Below, piece after piece: positions 41,598 to 49,884 of a DNA stretch of 64,000 nt (the stretch's first letter is position 1; each line of letters opens with the position of its first letter). This DNA is from DATBLE01 sp036555585 (lineage in GTDB: Bacteria; Actinomycetota; Thermoleophilia; Gaiellales; Gaiellaceae). The notes beneath the pieces are model-generated. The model ran no database searches. It was not told where the DNA came from and was given only the letters and a program-made list of their open reading frames with translations. Position numbers and translations under genes: made by a program. The stretch is from assembly GCA_036555585.1 (NCBI GenBank), contig DATBLE010000017.1, positions 62,001-126,000 on the forward strand, given 5' to 3'.

Positions 41598-42578
41598 ATG
41601 GACGCGCCTGCCGCGGAACGCCTGCCGGCGAACGCCCTCGAGTCGCGCCGCTCCCACCGCGACCGGATCGGCGACCTCGCCCTCTACGGCCTGAGCGCGG
41701 CCGCCTCGCTCTTCGCGGTCGTCCTGATCGGCCTGCTGGTCTACAAGATCTTCGAGGGCGCCTGGCCGTCGATCGGCCACTTCGGCGTCCCGTTCCTGTG
41801 GGAGCAGGTCTGGAACGAGAACGGGCACCCGGAGGTCTACGGCGCGCTCTCGCTGATCTACGGAACCGCGATCACCTCGGCGGCGGCGCTCGTCCTCGCC
41901 GCGCCGCTGTCGATCGCGATCGGCCTCTACCTGAGCGAGCTCGCGCCGGGCGGCGTACGCGGCGTGGTGGGTGCGCTGATCGAGATGCTGGCCGCGATCC
42001 CCAGCGTGATCATCGGCCTCTGGGGGATCCTCGTCCTCGGACCGTTCGTCCAGGCAGACCTCGAGCCCTTCCTCGGCAGCTTCCTCGGCTGGCTCCCCAT
42101 CTTCCAGGGAGCCCACCACACCGGCGGGCTGCTGCCGGCCATGATCGTGCTGACGATCATGATCATCCCGATCAGCTCCGCCGTCTGCCGCGAGCTGTTC
42201 CTGACAGTTCCGGCCGACCTCAAGGAGGGAGCGTTCGGGCTCGGGCTCACGCGCTGGGAGATGGTGCGCGGCGTGATCCTGCCCTACACGCGCGGCGGGG
42301 TGGTGGCCGCCATCCTGCTCGGGCTCGGACGCGCGCTCGGCGAGGCCATCGCGGTCACCCAGGTGATCGGCAACCGGAACGTGATCAACGTCTCCTGGTT
42401 CGACTTCGGCAACACGCTGGCCAGCAACATCGCCAACAAGTTCCAGGGCGCGAGCTACTACCACTTCGAGCCGTCCGCGCTCTTCTACCTGGCCGCGATC
42501 CTGCTCGTCTTCGCGCTGATCGTGAACGTCTCCGCGCAGGTCATCGTCAAGCGCTTCGAGCTGAAGCAGGGCCGCTGA
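41598..42578 (+). CDS. pstC: Phosphate ABC transporter permease PstC
   Basis: 326 residues. About six transmembrane helices: LYGLSAAASLFAVVLIGLLV, LSLIYGTAITSAAALVLAAP and on. PstC signatures are MLAAIPSVIIGLWGILVLGP, MIIPISSAVCRELFLTVP and EGAFGLGLTRWEMVRGVILP, the ABC-coupling EAA-like loop. Forms the membrane channel with PstA. Confidence 0.94.
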   Translation: MDAPAAERLPANALESRRSHRDRIGDLALYGLSAAASLFAVVLIGLLVYKIFEGAWPSIGHFGVPFLWEQVWNENGHPEVYGALSLIYGTAITSAAALVLAAPLSIAIGLYLSELAPGGVRGVVGALIEMLAAIPSVIIGLWGILVLGPFVQADLEPFLGSFLGWLPIFQGAHHTGGLLPAMIVLTIMIIPISSAVCRELFLTVPADLKEGAFGLGLTRWEMVRGVILPYTRGGVVAAILLGLGRALGEAIAVTQVIGNRNVINVSWFDFGNTLASNIANKFQGASYYHFEPSALFYLAAILLVFALIVNVSAQVIVKRFELKQGR

Positions 42579-42579
42579 G

Positions 42580-43470
42580 ATGAGCGCGACCACGTCCCGG
42601 CAGCCCGGGCTCCTCGCCACCGGACGCGTCAGGCGGCGGAAGACCGTGAACCGGGTCGTCGAGGTCGCGGCGACCCTCGCCTCCTTCGCCGCCGTCGGCG
42701 TCCTCGCCCTCATGGTCGGCTCCGTCGTCGTGAAGGCGCTGCCGGCGCTGAGCTGGGATCTCTTCACGCACAACCAGGCGACGTTCGGCGAAGGCGGCGG
42801 AGGCATCCAGAACGCGATCGTCGGCTCCGTCGTCCTCGTCGCGGTCGCGGCTGCGATCGCCCTGCCGGTGGGTGTGCTGATCGCCGTCTACGTGAGCGAG
42901 TTCGCCTCGCCGCGCATCGCCGTCGTCGTCCGGACCGCGCTCGACATCCTCAACGGCGTCCCGTCGATCGTGATCGGGATCTTCGTCTACGGCCTGCTGG
43001 TCGTCCGGTTCAGACAGAACGCGCTGATCGCGTCGCTCGCGCTCGCGATCATCATGCTGCCGCTCATCTCCCGCTCGGCTCAGGAGGTGCTCGAGCTCGT
43101 GCCGTCGTCGCTCCGGGAGGCGAGCCATGCGCTCGGGGTTCCGAGATGGCGCACGGTCCTGCAGGTCGTGCTGCCGACGACCCTCGGCGGGATCGCGACG
43201 GGCGCGACGCTCGCCGTTGCGCGCGCCGCGGGAGAGACGGCACCGATCATCTTCACCAGCACGCTGTTCACCAACACGACGAGCCTGGACCCGCGCCATC
43301 CCGTGAACTCGATCCCGTTCATGATCTTCTTCAACTCGGAGTCGCCCGATCCGCACCTGCACCAGCAGGCGTGGGCCGGCGCGCTCCTGCTGATCGGGTT
43401 CGTGCTCACGACGAGCCTGACGGCCCGCTACCTGCTGCACCGCGGCGCACGGAAGCTCCGGCAGCGCTAG
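42580..43470 (+). CDS. pstA: Phosphate ABC transporter permease PstA
   Basis: 296 residues, ATG 1 nt after the pstC stop. Signatures: GGGIQNAIVGSVVLVAVAAA, NGVPSIVIGIFVYGLLV, LPLISRSAQEVLELVPSSLR and EASHALGVPRWRTVLQVVLP, then AAGETAPIIFTS. Completes the Pst channel. Confidence 0.94.
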   Translation: MSATTSRQPGLLATGRVRRRKTVNRVVEVAATLASFAAVGVLALMVGSVVVKALPALSWDLFTHNQATFGEGGGGIQNAIVGSVVLVAVAAAIALPVGVLIAVYVSEFASPRIAVVVRTALDILNGVPSIVIGIFVYGLLVVRFRQNALIASLALAIIMLPLISRSAQEVLELVPSSLREASHALGVPRWRTVLQVVLPTTLGGIATGATLAVARAAGETAPIIFTSTLFTNTTSLDPRHPVNSIPFMIFFNSESPDPHLHQQAWAGALLLIGFVLTTSLTARYLLHRGARKLRQR

Positions 43471-43475
43471 CCCGC

Positions 43476-43508
43476 GTTCACGAGGGTTTCACCAGCTCTT
43501 CACCTCAT
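43476..43508 (+). promoter_or_regulatory. PHO box upstream of pstS
   Basis: Three contiguous 11-nt units: GTTCACGAGGG, TTTCACCAGCT, CTTCACCTCAT. It starts 5 nt after the pstA stop and gives pstS its own phosphate-starvation control. Directly behind it CTCTGCC/GGCAGAG (43509-43530) form an inverted repeat with an 8-nt gap. Confidence 0.75.
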
Positions 43509-43586
43509 CTCTGCCCACCGTGTGGCAGAGCGGATGGACACTCCGGGTGGAATCCATCCCCGAGGGAGAAGGAGACGAGGAGATCC

Positions 43587-44621
43587 ATGAAACGCACCAT
43601 CACGACGTTTGCGGCCGTCGTCGGCGTCGCCCTGATCGCGGCTCTCGGCGCCGGGGCGAAGAGCACGGACGAGACGATCACGGGCGCCGGCAGCACGTTC
43701 GTCGCCCCGCTCATCTCGCTCTGGACGGCGGACTACGGCTCGAAGACCGGCGTGAAGATCGCCTACAGCCCCGTCGGCTCGGGTGCCGGCATCGCCGCGA
43801 TCACGGCCCGCCAGGTCGACTTCGGCGCCTCCGACGCCCCCCTGTCGCCCGAGCAGTTCAGCGCCTGCAAGGGCTGCCTGCAGATTCCCTGGGCGCTCTC
43901 CGGCACGTCGATCATCTACAACGTGCCCGGCGTGCCGAACAACCTGCACATGACCGGTCAGGTGCTTGCCAACATCTACCTGGGCACCGTCAAGAAGTGG
44001 GACGATCCGGCGATCAAGGCGCTCAACCCGAAGGCGAACCTGCCGTCGCTGAGCATCACCCCGGTCTACCGGAGCGACAACTCGGGAACGTCCTACAACT
44101 TCACCGACTACCTGTCTTCGGTCAGCCCGCAGTGGAAGTCGAAGATCGGCGTCGGCGTGAACGCCAACTGGCCCGTCGGCCAGGGCGGACGGGGGAGCTC
44201 CGGCGTCGCGGGCGTGGTCGCGAACACCCAGGGCGGGATCGGCTACGCCGACGTCGCGTACGCGCTGAAGAACCGCCTCAAGTTCATGGCCGTCAGGAAC
44301 GCCTCGGGGAAGTTCACGACCCCGGGCCTGCGCGGCCTCGAGGCGGCTGCGGACAACGTCAAGTCCGTTCCCGCGACCGGCGAGCTGCACATCGTCAACC
44401 CGCCGAAGGGCGACCCGCTCGCGTACCCGATCAGCACGTTCACGTACGCGATCGTTCCCCAGCAGAGCTCGAAGGCGGCCCTGATCAAGCGCTTCGTCTT
44501 CTACGCCGTCAACCCGACGCAGGGCCAGAAGCTCGGCCCGAAGCTGCTCTTCGCGCCGCTGCCGAAGTCCGTCCTCGTCTTCACCGAGAAGACGATCAAG
44601 AAGATCCAGGAGAGCACCTAG
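43587..44621 (+). CDS. pstS: Phosphate-binding protein PstS
   Basis: 344 residues. Export signal RTITTFAAVVGVALIAALGA at the N-terminus, no lipobox. Phosphate-binding segments are ETITGAGSTFVAPLISLW, SPVGSGAGIAAITARQVDFG and ASDAPLS, and YRSDNSGTSYNFTDYLS with the family Ser/Thr/Arg/Asp contacts. High-affinity extracytoplasmic receptor for PstCAB. AAGGAGACGAGGAG lies upstream. Confidence 0.95.
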   Translation: MKRTITTFAAVVGVALIAALGAGAKSTDETITGAGSTFVAPLISLWTADYGSKTGVKIAYSPVGSGAGIAAITARQVDFGASDAPLSPEQFSACKGCLQIPWALSGTSIIYNVPGVPNNLHMTGQVLANIYLGTVKKWDDPAIKALNPKANLPSLSITPVYRSDNSGTSYNFTDYLSSVSPQWKSKIGVGVNANWPVGQGGRGSSGVAGVVANTQGGIGYADVAYALKNRLKFMAVRNASGKFTTPGLRGLEAAADNVKSVPATGELHIVNPPKGDPLAYPISTFTYAIVPQQSSKAALIKRFVFYAVNPTQGQKLGPKLLFAPLPKSVLVFTEKTIKKIQEST

Positions 44622-44644
44622 CATCCTTCCGCTCCGGTGCTGGT

Positions 44645-44677
44645 GAGACGGCGGGCGCCCCACGGGGCGCCCGTCTC
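44645..44677. terminator. Hairpin terminator between pstS and the Pit gene
   Basis: Arms CGGGCGCCCC/GGGGCGCCCG (44652-44673) extended by GAGAC/GTCTC-like flanks, between convergent genes ending at 44621 and 44703. No T-run. Confidence 0.7.
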
Positions 44678-44702
44678 GTCCGGGCACGCGGCCGGACTCA
44701 GG

Positions 44703-45695
44703 CTAGAAGATGCCCTGCACCGGCCAGTAGAACGCGGCCGCGACCAGCGCCGCCGCGGGGAGCGTGAGGAACCAGGCGACGACGATGTTGCCCGCGATCC
44801 CCCAGCGCACGGCGCGGAAGCGCCGCGTCGAGCCGGAGCCGAGGACGGCACCGGAGATCACGTGCGTCGTCGAGAGGGGATAGCCGAGCCGCGTCGCGAC
44901 GTCGATCACCGCACCGGCGGTCGCCTGCGCCGAGAACCCGGCTGCCGGCTCCATCTTGTACAGCCGCTGGCCGATCGTCCGCATGATCCGCCAGCCGCCG
45001 ACATAGGTGCCGGCCGCGATCGCCAGGCCGGCGGTGACCTTCACCCAGTCCGGGATGTAGAAGTGGTTGATCGAGCCGTTCGCGAACAGGGCGAGTGCGA
45101 TCACCCCCATCGTCTTCTGCGCGTCGTTGGCCCCGTGCGTGTACGCCATGAACGTGCCCGAGAACAGCTGGCCGACCCGGAAGGTCCGGTTCGCCGCGTT
45201 CGACGGCATCCGCTGGAAGATCCAGAAGATCGCGATCAGCAGGACGAAGGCGGCGGCGAACGCGATCGTCGGCGCGACGAACGCCGGGATCACCACCTTG
45301 TGTGCCAGGTTGTGCCACTGGACTCCGCTCAGGCCCGACTGTGCGATCCCCGCGCCGACGAGGCCGCCGATCAGCGCGTGCGACGAGCTCGAGGGCAGGC
45401 CGAGCCACCACGTCGCCAGGTTCCACGCGATCGCGCCGAAGAGCGCGGCGAGGACGGTCTTGGTGGTCACGAGGCCGGTGTCGAGCACGCCGCTCCCGAC
45501 CGTCTTCGCGACCGCCGTCGTCACGAACGCGCCGACGAGGTTGGCCACCGAGGCGATGCCGACCGCCACGCGCGGCGGCAGGGCCCGCGTCGAGATCGAG
45601 GTGGCGACCGCGTTCGCGGTGTCGTGAAAGCCGTTCGTGAAGTCGAAGCCGAGGGCGACGACGACCACGAGGACGAGGAGGACGTCGCCTTCCAC
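44703..45695 (-). CDS. Inorganic phosphate transporter, Pit family
   Basis: 330 residues, about ten hydrophobic segments. PiT signatures: GFDFTNGFHDTANAVATSIS, WLGLPSSSSHALIGGLVGAG, FMAYTHGANDAQKTMGVIAL and the second-half PLSTTHVISGAVLGSG. Low-affinity, proton- or cation-coupled phosphate/metal-phosphate uptake. Encoded 8 nt after its DUF47 partner. Confidence 0.94.
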   Translation of the reverse strand: MEGDVLLVLVVVVALGFDFTNGFHDTANAVATSISTRALPPRVAVGIASVANLVGAFVTTAVAKTVGSGVLDTGLVTTKTVLAALFGAIAWNLATWWLGLPSSSSHALIGGLVGAGIAQSGLSGVQWHNLAHKVVIPAFVAPTIAFAAAFVLLIAIFWIFQRMPSNAANRTFRVGQLFSGTFMAYTHGANDAQKTMGVIALALFANGSINHFYIPDWVKVTAGLAIAAGTYVGGWRIMRTIGQRLYKMEPAAGFSAQATAGAVIDVATRLGYPLSTTHVISGAVLGSGSTRRFRAVRWGIAGNIVVAWFLTLPAAALVAAAFYWPVQGIF

Positions 45696-45703
45696 GGCGT
45701 CTC

Positions 45704-46324
45704 CTAGCGGTTCTGGACCACGATTGCCTCGAGCACGTCGGCCGCGTTCTCGCAGGCGTCGACCGCCTCCTCGAGCCCCTCGTAGATGTCCTTCCAGCGG
45801 ATCACCATCAGGGGGTCGGCGCCGGACCGGAAGAGGGCGCCGACGCCGTCGCGGTAGAGGCGGTCGCCTTCGTCCTCGAGGCTGCGCAGCTCGATCAGCT
45901 GCCGGCTCGAGTCCTTGAACCCGTCGAGGCGCTGGACGGCCTCGTCGAGGAGGATCGTCTGCCGGACGATCACGCCTGCCAGCGCGCGCGCGTCGGACGG
46001 TACCTCGGAGACGCCCCAGGAGCCCAGGTTGTCGGCGGTCTCGTCGACGAAGTCGCAGACGTCGTCGATCGCGCCGGCCAGCCGGTAGATGTCGTCGCGG
46101 TCGAACGGCGTGACGAACGACTTGTTGATCTGCGTGACGATCGCGTGCGTCAGGTCGTCCCCCGTGTGCTCGTGCTCCTTGATGCGGCGGATCAGCTCGG
46201 CGCCGTCCTGCGGATACCGGTCGAACAGCTCGCTCCCGAGCCGCGCGATGTCGACCGCGTTGGCCGAGGCGCGCGAGAACAGCTCGAAGAACTCCTTGCG
46301 CTCGGGGGTGAAGCGGATGCGCAC
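45704..46324 (-). CDS. DUF47-family PhoU-like regulator of Pit
   Basis: 206 residues, all-helical: FFELFSRASANAVDIARLGS, RIKEHEHTGDDLTHAIVTQI, PFDRDDIYRLAGAIDDVCDF and VIRWKDIYEGLEEAVDACEN-AADVLE. These are DUF47/YkaA signatures. Members are PhoU relatives nearly always encoded next to Pit transporters and thought to modulate them. Confidence 0.93.
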   Translation of the reverse strand: MRIRFTPERKEFFELFSRASANAVDIARLGSELFDRYPQDGAELIRRIKEHEHTGDDLTHAIVTQINKSFVTPFDRDDIYRLAGAIDDVCDFVDETADNLGSWGVSEVPSDARALAGVIVRQTILLDEAVQRLDGFKDSSRQLIELRSLEDEGDRLYRDGVGALFRSGADPLMVIRWKDIYEGLEEAVDACENAADVLEAIVVQNR

Positions 46325-46337
46325 GGCCCGGTGTCTA

Positions 46338-47279
46338 TCAGAGCGCGGACGGGAACGAGCACGTGACGGTCAGGCCGCCGCCGGGCGTCGCGGTCGCCTC
46401 CACCGATCCGCCTGCGGCCGCGACCACATGCTTGACGATCGCCAGGCCCAGGCCGGTGCCGCGCGTCGACCGCGCGCGGTCGGCGCGGTAGAAGCGCTCG
46501 AACAGGCGGGGCAGCTCCTCCTCGGGCACGCCCGCTCCGTCGTCGGCGACGACCAGCCGGCGCTCGCCGGAGCCCTCGGCGCACGAGATCGTGCAGGTCA
46601 CTCCGGGGCCGGCATGGCGGATCGCGTTCTCGACCAGGTTCTCGACCACGACCTGGAGCATCCGCGCCCGGAGCGGCAGGTCGAAGGACGACGTGCACTC
46701 GACCCTGACCTCCACGCCTGCCGCGCTCGCCCGGTCGGCGACCTCGGCGACCGCGCGGTCGATCACGGGCAGCGCCCGGATCGAGCCGAGCGCGACCACC
46801 GCGCGGCCGCTCTCCAGCTCGCTGAGGAAGAGGACGTCGTCGATCAGCTCGCCGATCCGCTCGACCTCGTGCCGTGCCCGGCCGATCAGCTCGGCGTGGT
46901 CCGCGCCGGGCAGGAGCGCGCTCTCGAGCAGCGCCATCAGCCGGGCCAGCGGCGTGCGGAGCTCGTGCGAGACGGCGGCGGTGAACCCGGCCCTCAGCTC
47001 CTGGTAGGCGGCGAGGTCGCCGGGTGCGCTCAGGTAGACGAGCGTCTCCTGCCGGTCCCCGAGCAGGTACGGGATCTCGAGCGGCGTGCGGCCGCCGAGG
47101 TGGAGCAGCTCGTCCGGGAGCACCGCACCCTCGACCAGCCCGTCGAGCGACTCGCGGGCCCGGCGGCTCGCGGTCACGACGCGCCGCGCGTCGTCGAGGA
47201 CGACGACGATCTCGCGGCTCTCCTCGATCAGCGCGCGGGCCCGCTCGACGTCCGCCCGCGGCGAGTCGGCCGGCTGCAT
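46338..47279 (-). CDS. PhoR-like sensor histidine kinase without membrane segments
   Basis: 313 residues. A short PAS-like N-terminus (REIVVVLDDARRVVTASRRA) precedes HisKA with the phosphorylated His in AAVSHELRTPLARLM, then HATPase: N-box NLVENAIRHAG, G1 DDGAGVPEEELP, F-box LFERFYRADRARS and G2 GTGLGLAIVKHVV. There is no transmembrane helix, so it must receive its signal inside the cell, most likely through PhoU/Pst. A GTG at 47309 would add 10 residues but lies inside the PHO box. First gene of kinase-DUF47-Pit. Confidence 0.88.
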   Translation of the reverse strand: MQPADSPRADVERARALIEESREIVVVLDDARRVVTASRRARESLDGLVEGAVLPDELLHLGGRTPLEIPYLLGDRQETLVYLSAPGDLAAYQELRAGFTAAVSHELRTPLARLMALLESALLPGADHAELIGRARHEVERIGELIDDVLFLSELESGRAVVALGSIRALPVIDRAVAEVADRASAAGVEVRVECTSSFDLPLRARMLQVVVENLVENAIRHAGPGVTCTISCAEGSGERRLVVADDGAGVPEEELPRLFERFYRADRARSTRGTGLGLAIVKHVVAAAGGSVEATATPGGGLTVTCSFPSAL

Positions 47280-47303
47280 GGCGGCAGGGGCACGTCGGAA
47301 GCG

Positions 47304-47360
47304 CTTCACCAGATCGTCACCAGATCCTCACCGGGTTGCTGCCGGGGGCGGATCTATCGT
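47304..47360 (+). promoter_or_regulatory. PHO box and leaderless -10 element of the phoP-like gene
   Basis: Three 11-nt units CTTCACCAGAT, CGTCACCAGAT, CCTCACCGGGT (47304-47336) are followed after 18 nt by TATCGT (47355-47360), which is 6 nt from ATG 47367. The last unit falls at the -35 position, the layout of direct PhoP activation and so of autoregulation. Confidence 0.75.
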
Positions 47361-47366
47361 AGGGGC

Positions 47367-48062
47367 ATGCCTCGCGTGCTGATCGTCGAGGACGACGACG
47401 TGATCGCCGACGGCATCGCCCGGCACCTGGAGGCGGGCGGCTTCGACGCGATCGCCGTCGCGCGGGGCGAGCTCGGCCTGGCGCGCCTGCGCTACGAGCG
47501 CCCGGACGCCTGCGTGCTCGACCTGATGCTTCCCGGTCTGGACGGGTGGGAGCTGATCGAGCAGGTGAGAGCCGAGGGAATCGGCACGCCGATCGTCGTC
47601 GTCAGCGCGCGCGGCACCGAGGGAGACCGCATCCGCGCGCTCGAGCTCGGCGCCGACGACTACCTGGTCAAGCCGTTCTCGATGGGCGAGCTGGTCGCCC
47701 GCGTGCGTGCGGCCGTGCGCCGCGGCGTCCGGGCTCAGTCACCCGACCGAGGCGAGCGAATCGAGATCGAGGAGCTCGTGGTCGATCCCGCCGACGTGCA
47801 GGCGTACGTCGAGGGTCGGAGCCTCGGGCTGACCCTCACCGAGTTCCGCCTCCTGCACGCCCTCGCGCTCGAGCAGGGTCGCGTGGTCGGCCGCGACGAG
47901 CTGATGCAGCGCATCTGGGGCCGCAGGCAGCGCTACCGCGACCGGACCGTCGACGTGTTCGTCCGCAAGCTCCGCGACAAGATCGACCGGCAGGCGCCCC
48001 GCCACGTGTTCATCCACACACGCCACGGCGTCGGGTACAAGCTCGAAGCCCAGGCGCGGTAG
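47367..48062 (+). CDS. OmpR/PhoP-family response regulator
   Basis: 231 residues. Receiver: LIVEDDDVIADGIA (acidic pocket), phosphorylated Asp in CVLDLMLPGLDGW, Thr/Ser switch IVVVSARG, Lys in DDYLVKPFSM. OmpR-type winged helix: LTLTEFRLLHALALEQGRVV, WGRRQRYRDRTVDVFVRKLR and TRHGVGYKLE. Divergent from the PhoR-like kinase and preceded by a PHO box, so it is the likely PhoP of this locus. Confidence 0.93.
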   Translation: MPRVLIVEDDDVIADGIARHLEAGGFDAIAVARGELGLARLRYERPDACVLDLMLPGLDGWELIEQVRAEGIGTPIVVVSARGTEGDRIRALELGADDYLVKPFSMGELVARVRAAVRRGVRAQSPDRGERIEIEELVVDPADVQAYVEGRSLGLTLTEFRLLHALALEQGRVVGRDELMQRIWGRRQRYRDRTVDVFVRKLRDKIDRQAPRHVFIHTRHGVGYKLEAQAR

Positions 48063-48069
48063 GCAGCGC

Positions 48070-48113
48070 GTTCGCCGCTTCGTTGCCGGATCGTCGCCGT
48101 TTCACAGCCGGAG
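48070..48113 (+). promoter_or_regulatory. Degenerate PHO-box-like 11-nt repeats
   Basis: GTTCGCCGCTT, CGTTGCCGGAT, CGTCGCCGTTT, CACAGCCGGAG: four 11-nt units keeping CC at positions 6-7 but with the core TCACC only partly conserved. It may bring the ppx/gppA-like gene under PhoP. Confidence 0.35.
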
Positions 48114-48124
48114 GCGCGGTGAAA

Positions 48125-49033
48125 ATGGACGCGATGAACGTCGCGGTCGTCGACGTGGGCTCGAACACCGTTCGCCTGCTGGTGGGGGCGCGGACGGCTG
48201 ACGGCGTCGCGGCGGTCGCCCGGGGCAAGCGCGCGATCGGGCTCGGTCGCGACGTCGAGCGCTTCGGAGCGGTCTCCGCCCCGAAGCTGGCCGAGACGGT
48301 CGAGTGCGTCGCCCGCTTCGTCGAGGACGCCCGCGACGCCGGCGCGGCGCTGATCGACGTCGTCGTCGCCTCGCCCGGGCGCCAGGCGCGGAACGCCGGC
48401 CAGCTCGTCCACCTGCTCTCGCGCGCGACGGAGATCGACGCGCGCGTGCTCACACGGGAGGACGAGGCCCGGCTCGCGTTCGAAGGCGCGCTCGCCGGCC
48501 TGCCGCCGTCGGGGGCGCTTGCCGTCTGCGACGTCGGCGGAGGGTCGACCCAGGTCGCGGTCGGCACCGTCGAGCACGGCCCGGCCTGGCTCCGCTCGGT
48601 CGACCTCGGCTCGCTGCGGCTGAGCGCACGCATCCGCCACGGCGATCCCCCGACCGGCGACGAGCTGGCCTCGCTCCGGGCCGAGGCGCGGGCCGCCGTC
48701 GCGGAGCTGACCCCGCCGCTGCCCCGCCGCGCGATCGCGGTCGGCGGCACGGCACGGTCGTTGCGCAAGCTCGTCGGCGACTCGCTCGGGGCCGAGCAGC
48801 TGGCAGAGGTGGAGAGCCTGCTGCGGAAGACGCCGGCGGCGGAGCTCGCGGAGCGCTACGACGTCGACCTGTGGCGCGCCCGGGTGCTGCCGGCCGGGGC
48901 GGCGATCGTCTCGGCGATCCAGGCGTTGCTCGGGGTCCCGCTCGAGGTCGGTCGCGGCGGCCTGCGCGAAGGCGTCGTGCTGGAGCTGCTCGACCGGCTG
49001 CCGCTCCCGGCCGTTCAGGCCGGCGGCAGGTAG
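48125..49033 (+). CDS. Ppx/GppA-family exopolyphosphatase
   Basis: 302 residues, single actin-like ASKHA fold (short Ppx type, no C-terminal HD domain). VAVVDVGSNTVRLLVGA, the catalytic-Glu region (TREDEARLAFEGAL), CDVGGGSTQVAVG and AVGGTARSLRKL match. Removes terminal phosphate from polyphosphate or acts on pppGpp. ATG 48125 is preceded by GGAGG; a GTG at 48119 is a possible alternative. Its end overlaps the convergent histidine phosphatase gene by 19 nt. Confidence 0.88.
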   Translation: MDAMNVAVVDVGSNTVRLLVGARTADGVAAVARGKRAIGLGRDVERFGAVSAPKLAETVECVARFVEDARDAGAALIDVVVASPGRQARNAGQLVHLLSRATEIDARVLTREDEARLAFEGALAGLPPSGALAVCDVGGGSTQVAVGTVEHGPAWLRSVDLGSLRLSARIRHGDPPTGDELASLRAEARAAVAELTPPLPRRAIAVGGTARSLRKLVGDSLGAEQLAEVESLLRKTPAAELAERYDVDLWRARVLPAGAAIVSAIQALLGVPLEVGRGGLREGVVLELLDRLPLPAVQAGGR

Positions 49034-49443
49034 CTCTCCGGGCGAACCTCCCCGGCGTCCAGCTCGAGGATCCAGATCGAGCCCTTCTTGCACGGGCGGC
49101 CCCAGCCGACGAGCTCGCCGATCACGTCGCCGTGCGTCGACAGGGCGGGCACGGAGCCGGCCAGCTCGTCGAGCAGGGCGTGCACCTCGTCGGCGGTCGA
49201 GCCCTCGGCGAGCTCGTCACGCTCCTCGAGGGGAAGGCCGAGCCGTGCGACTGCGGGCTCGAAGGTCTGGAGGCAGCGAACGGCAGGGCTGGAGACCAGC
49301 CGGGTCGCGCCGAGCCGGTCGAGCGTCTTCGCCAGCCGCTTCGCCTGCCTGCGTCCCTTCTCGTCGAGCGGTCGCAGCGCGTCGTCGCCGGTCCACGCCC
49401 CGCGGTCGCCCGCGCGCGCGTGCCGGACGAGGAAGACGCGCAG
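49015..49443 (-). CDS. Histidine phosphatase (SixA-like), probable CTG start
   Basis: About 142 residues. LRVFLVRHARAGDRG is the RHG/RHA catalytic motif at the N-terminus, followed by LRPLDEKGRRQAKRLAKTLD, LVSSPAVRCLQTFEP, LLDELAG, and the second catalytic His in LSTHGDVIGELVG; it ends SIWILELDAGEVRPESYLPP. No ATG, GTG or TTG exists in frame before the RHA motif downstream of the Nudix stop. CTG 49443, 1 nt after the Nudix TGA and behind GGGGAG, is the natural start. A base change in the GGGG run at 49451-49454 would fuse it to the Nudix domain, giving a MutT1-like two-domain protein. Confidence 0.8.
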   Translation of the reverse strand: MRVFLVRHARAGDRGAWTGDDALRPLDEKGRRQAKRLAKTLDRLGATRLVSSPAVRCLQTFEPAVARLGLPLEERDELAEGSTADEVHALLDELAGSVPALSTHGDVIGELVGWGRPCKKGSIWILELDAGEVRPESYLPPA

Positions 49444-49444
49444 C

Positions 49445-49843
49445 TCAGCTCCCCGCGGCCGAGCGGAGGACGCGAACGTCGCGCGAGTACGTGAGCTGCT
49501 CCTCCGCCTCGGCGAGGGAGACCCAGCAGGCGTCGTCGACCTCGCGGCTCGGTCGCAGCGTTCCCCCGACCGGGCGCATCAGCCAGTAGCGGGCGATCTT
49601 GGGACGGCCGGCGGCGTCGGAGTACTCCGAGCTCTCGAGCTCCTCGACCAGCTCGCAGCGGAGGCCTGTCTCCTCCTCGACCTCGCGAACGGCGCAGTCC
49701 TCGTCGCTCTCGCCCCGCTCGGCCTTGCCCTTCGGCAGCGTCCAGTCGTCGTACCGGGGTCGATGGACGATCACGATCTCGAGGCCGGAGCCGGTCTCCC
49801 GGGCGACCACTCCGCCTGCGGCCCTGACGACCCCGTCCCTCAC
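49445..49843 (-). CDS. Nudix hydrolase, MutT1 N-domain-like
   Basis: 132 residues from GTG 49843. The Nudix box is complete: GKAERGESDEDCAVREVEEE then TG (G-x5-E-x7-REVEEETG). RPRYDDWTLPKGK and the ARYWLMRPVGG strand resemble the N-terminal domain of mycobacterial MutT1. That enzyme couples Nudix and histidine phosphatase domains to clean oxidised nucleotides and dinucleoside polyphosphates. The histidine phosphatase follows as a separate frame 1 nt downstream. Confidence 0.9.
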   Translation of the reverse strand: MRDGVVRAAGGVVARETGSGLEIVIVHRPRYDDWTLPKGKAERGESDEDCAVREVEEETGLRCELVEELESSEYSDAAGRPKIARYWLMRPVGGTLRPSREVDDACWVSLAEAEEQLTYSRDVRVLRSAAGS

Positions 49844-49871
49844 GGTGGGCTGATCGTAGCCCCCTCCCGGT

Positions 49872-49877
49872 TAAGCT
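49872..49877 (+). promoter_or_regulatory. Leaderless -10 element of the second PhoP-like gene
   Basis: TAAGCT, 7 nt before ATG 49885. No PHO box is visible here, unlike the first copy. Confidence 0.45.
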
Positions 49878-49884
49878 CGGCGCG

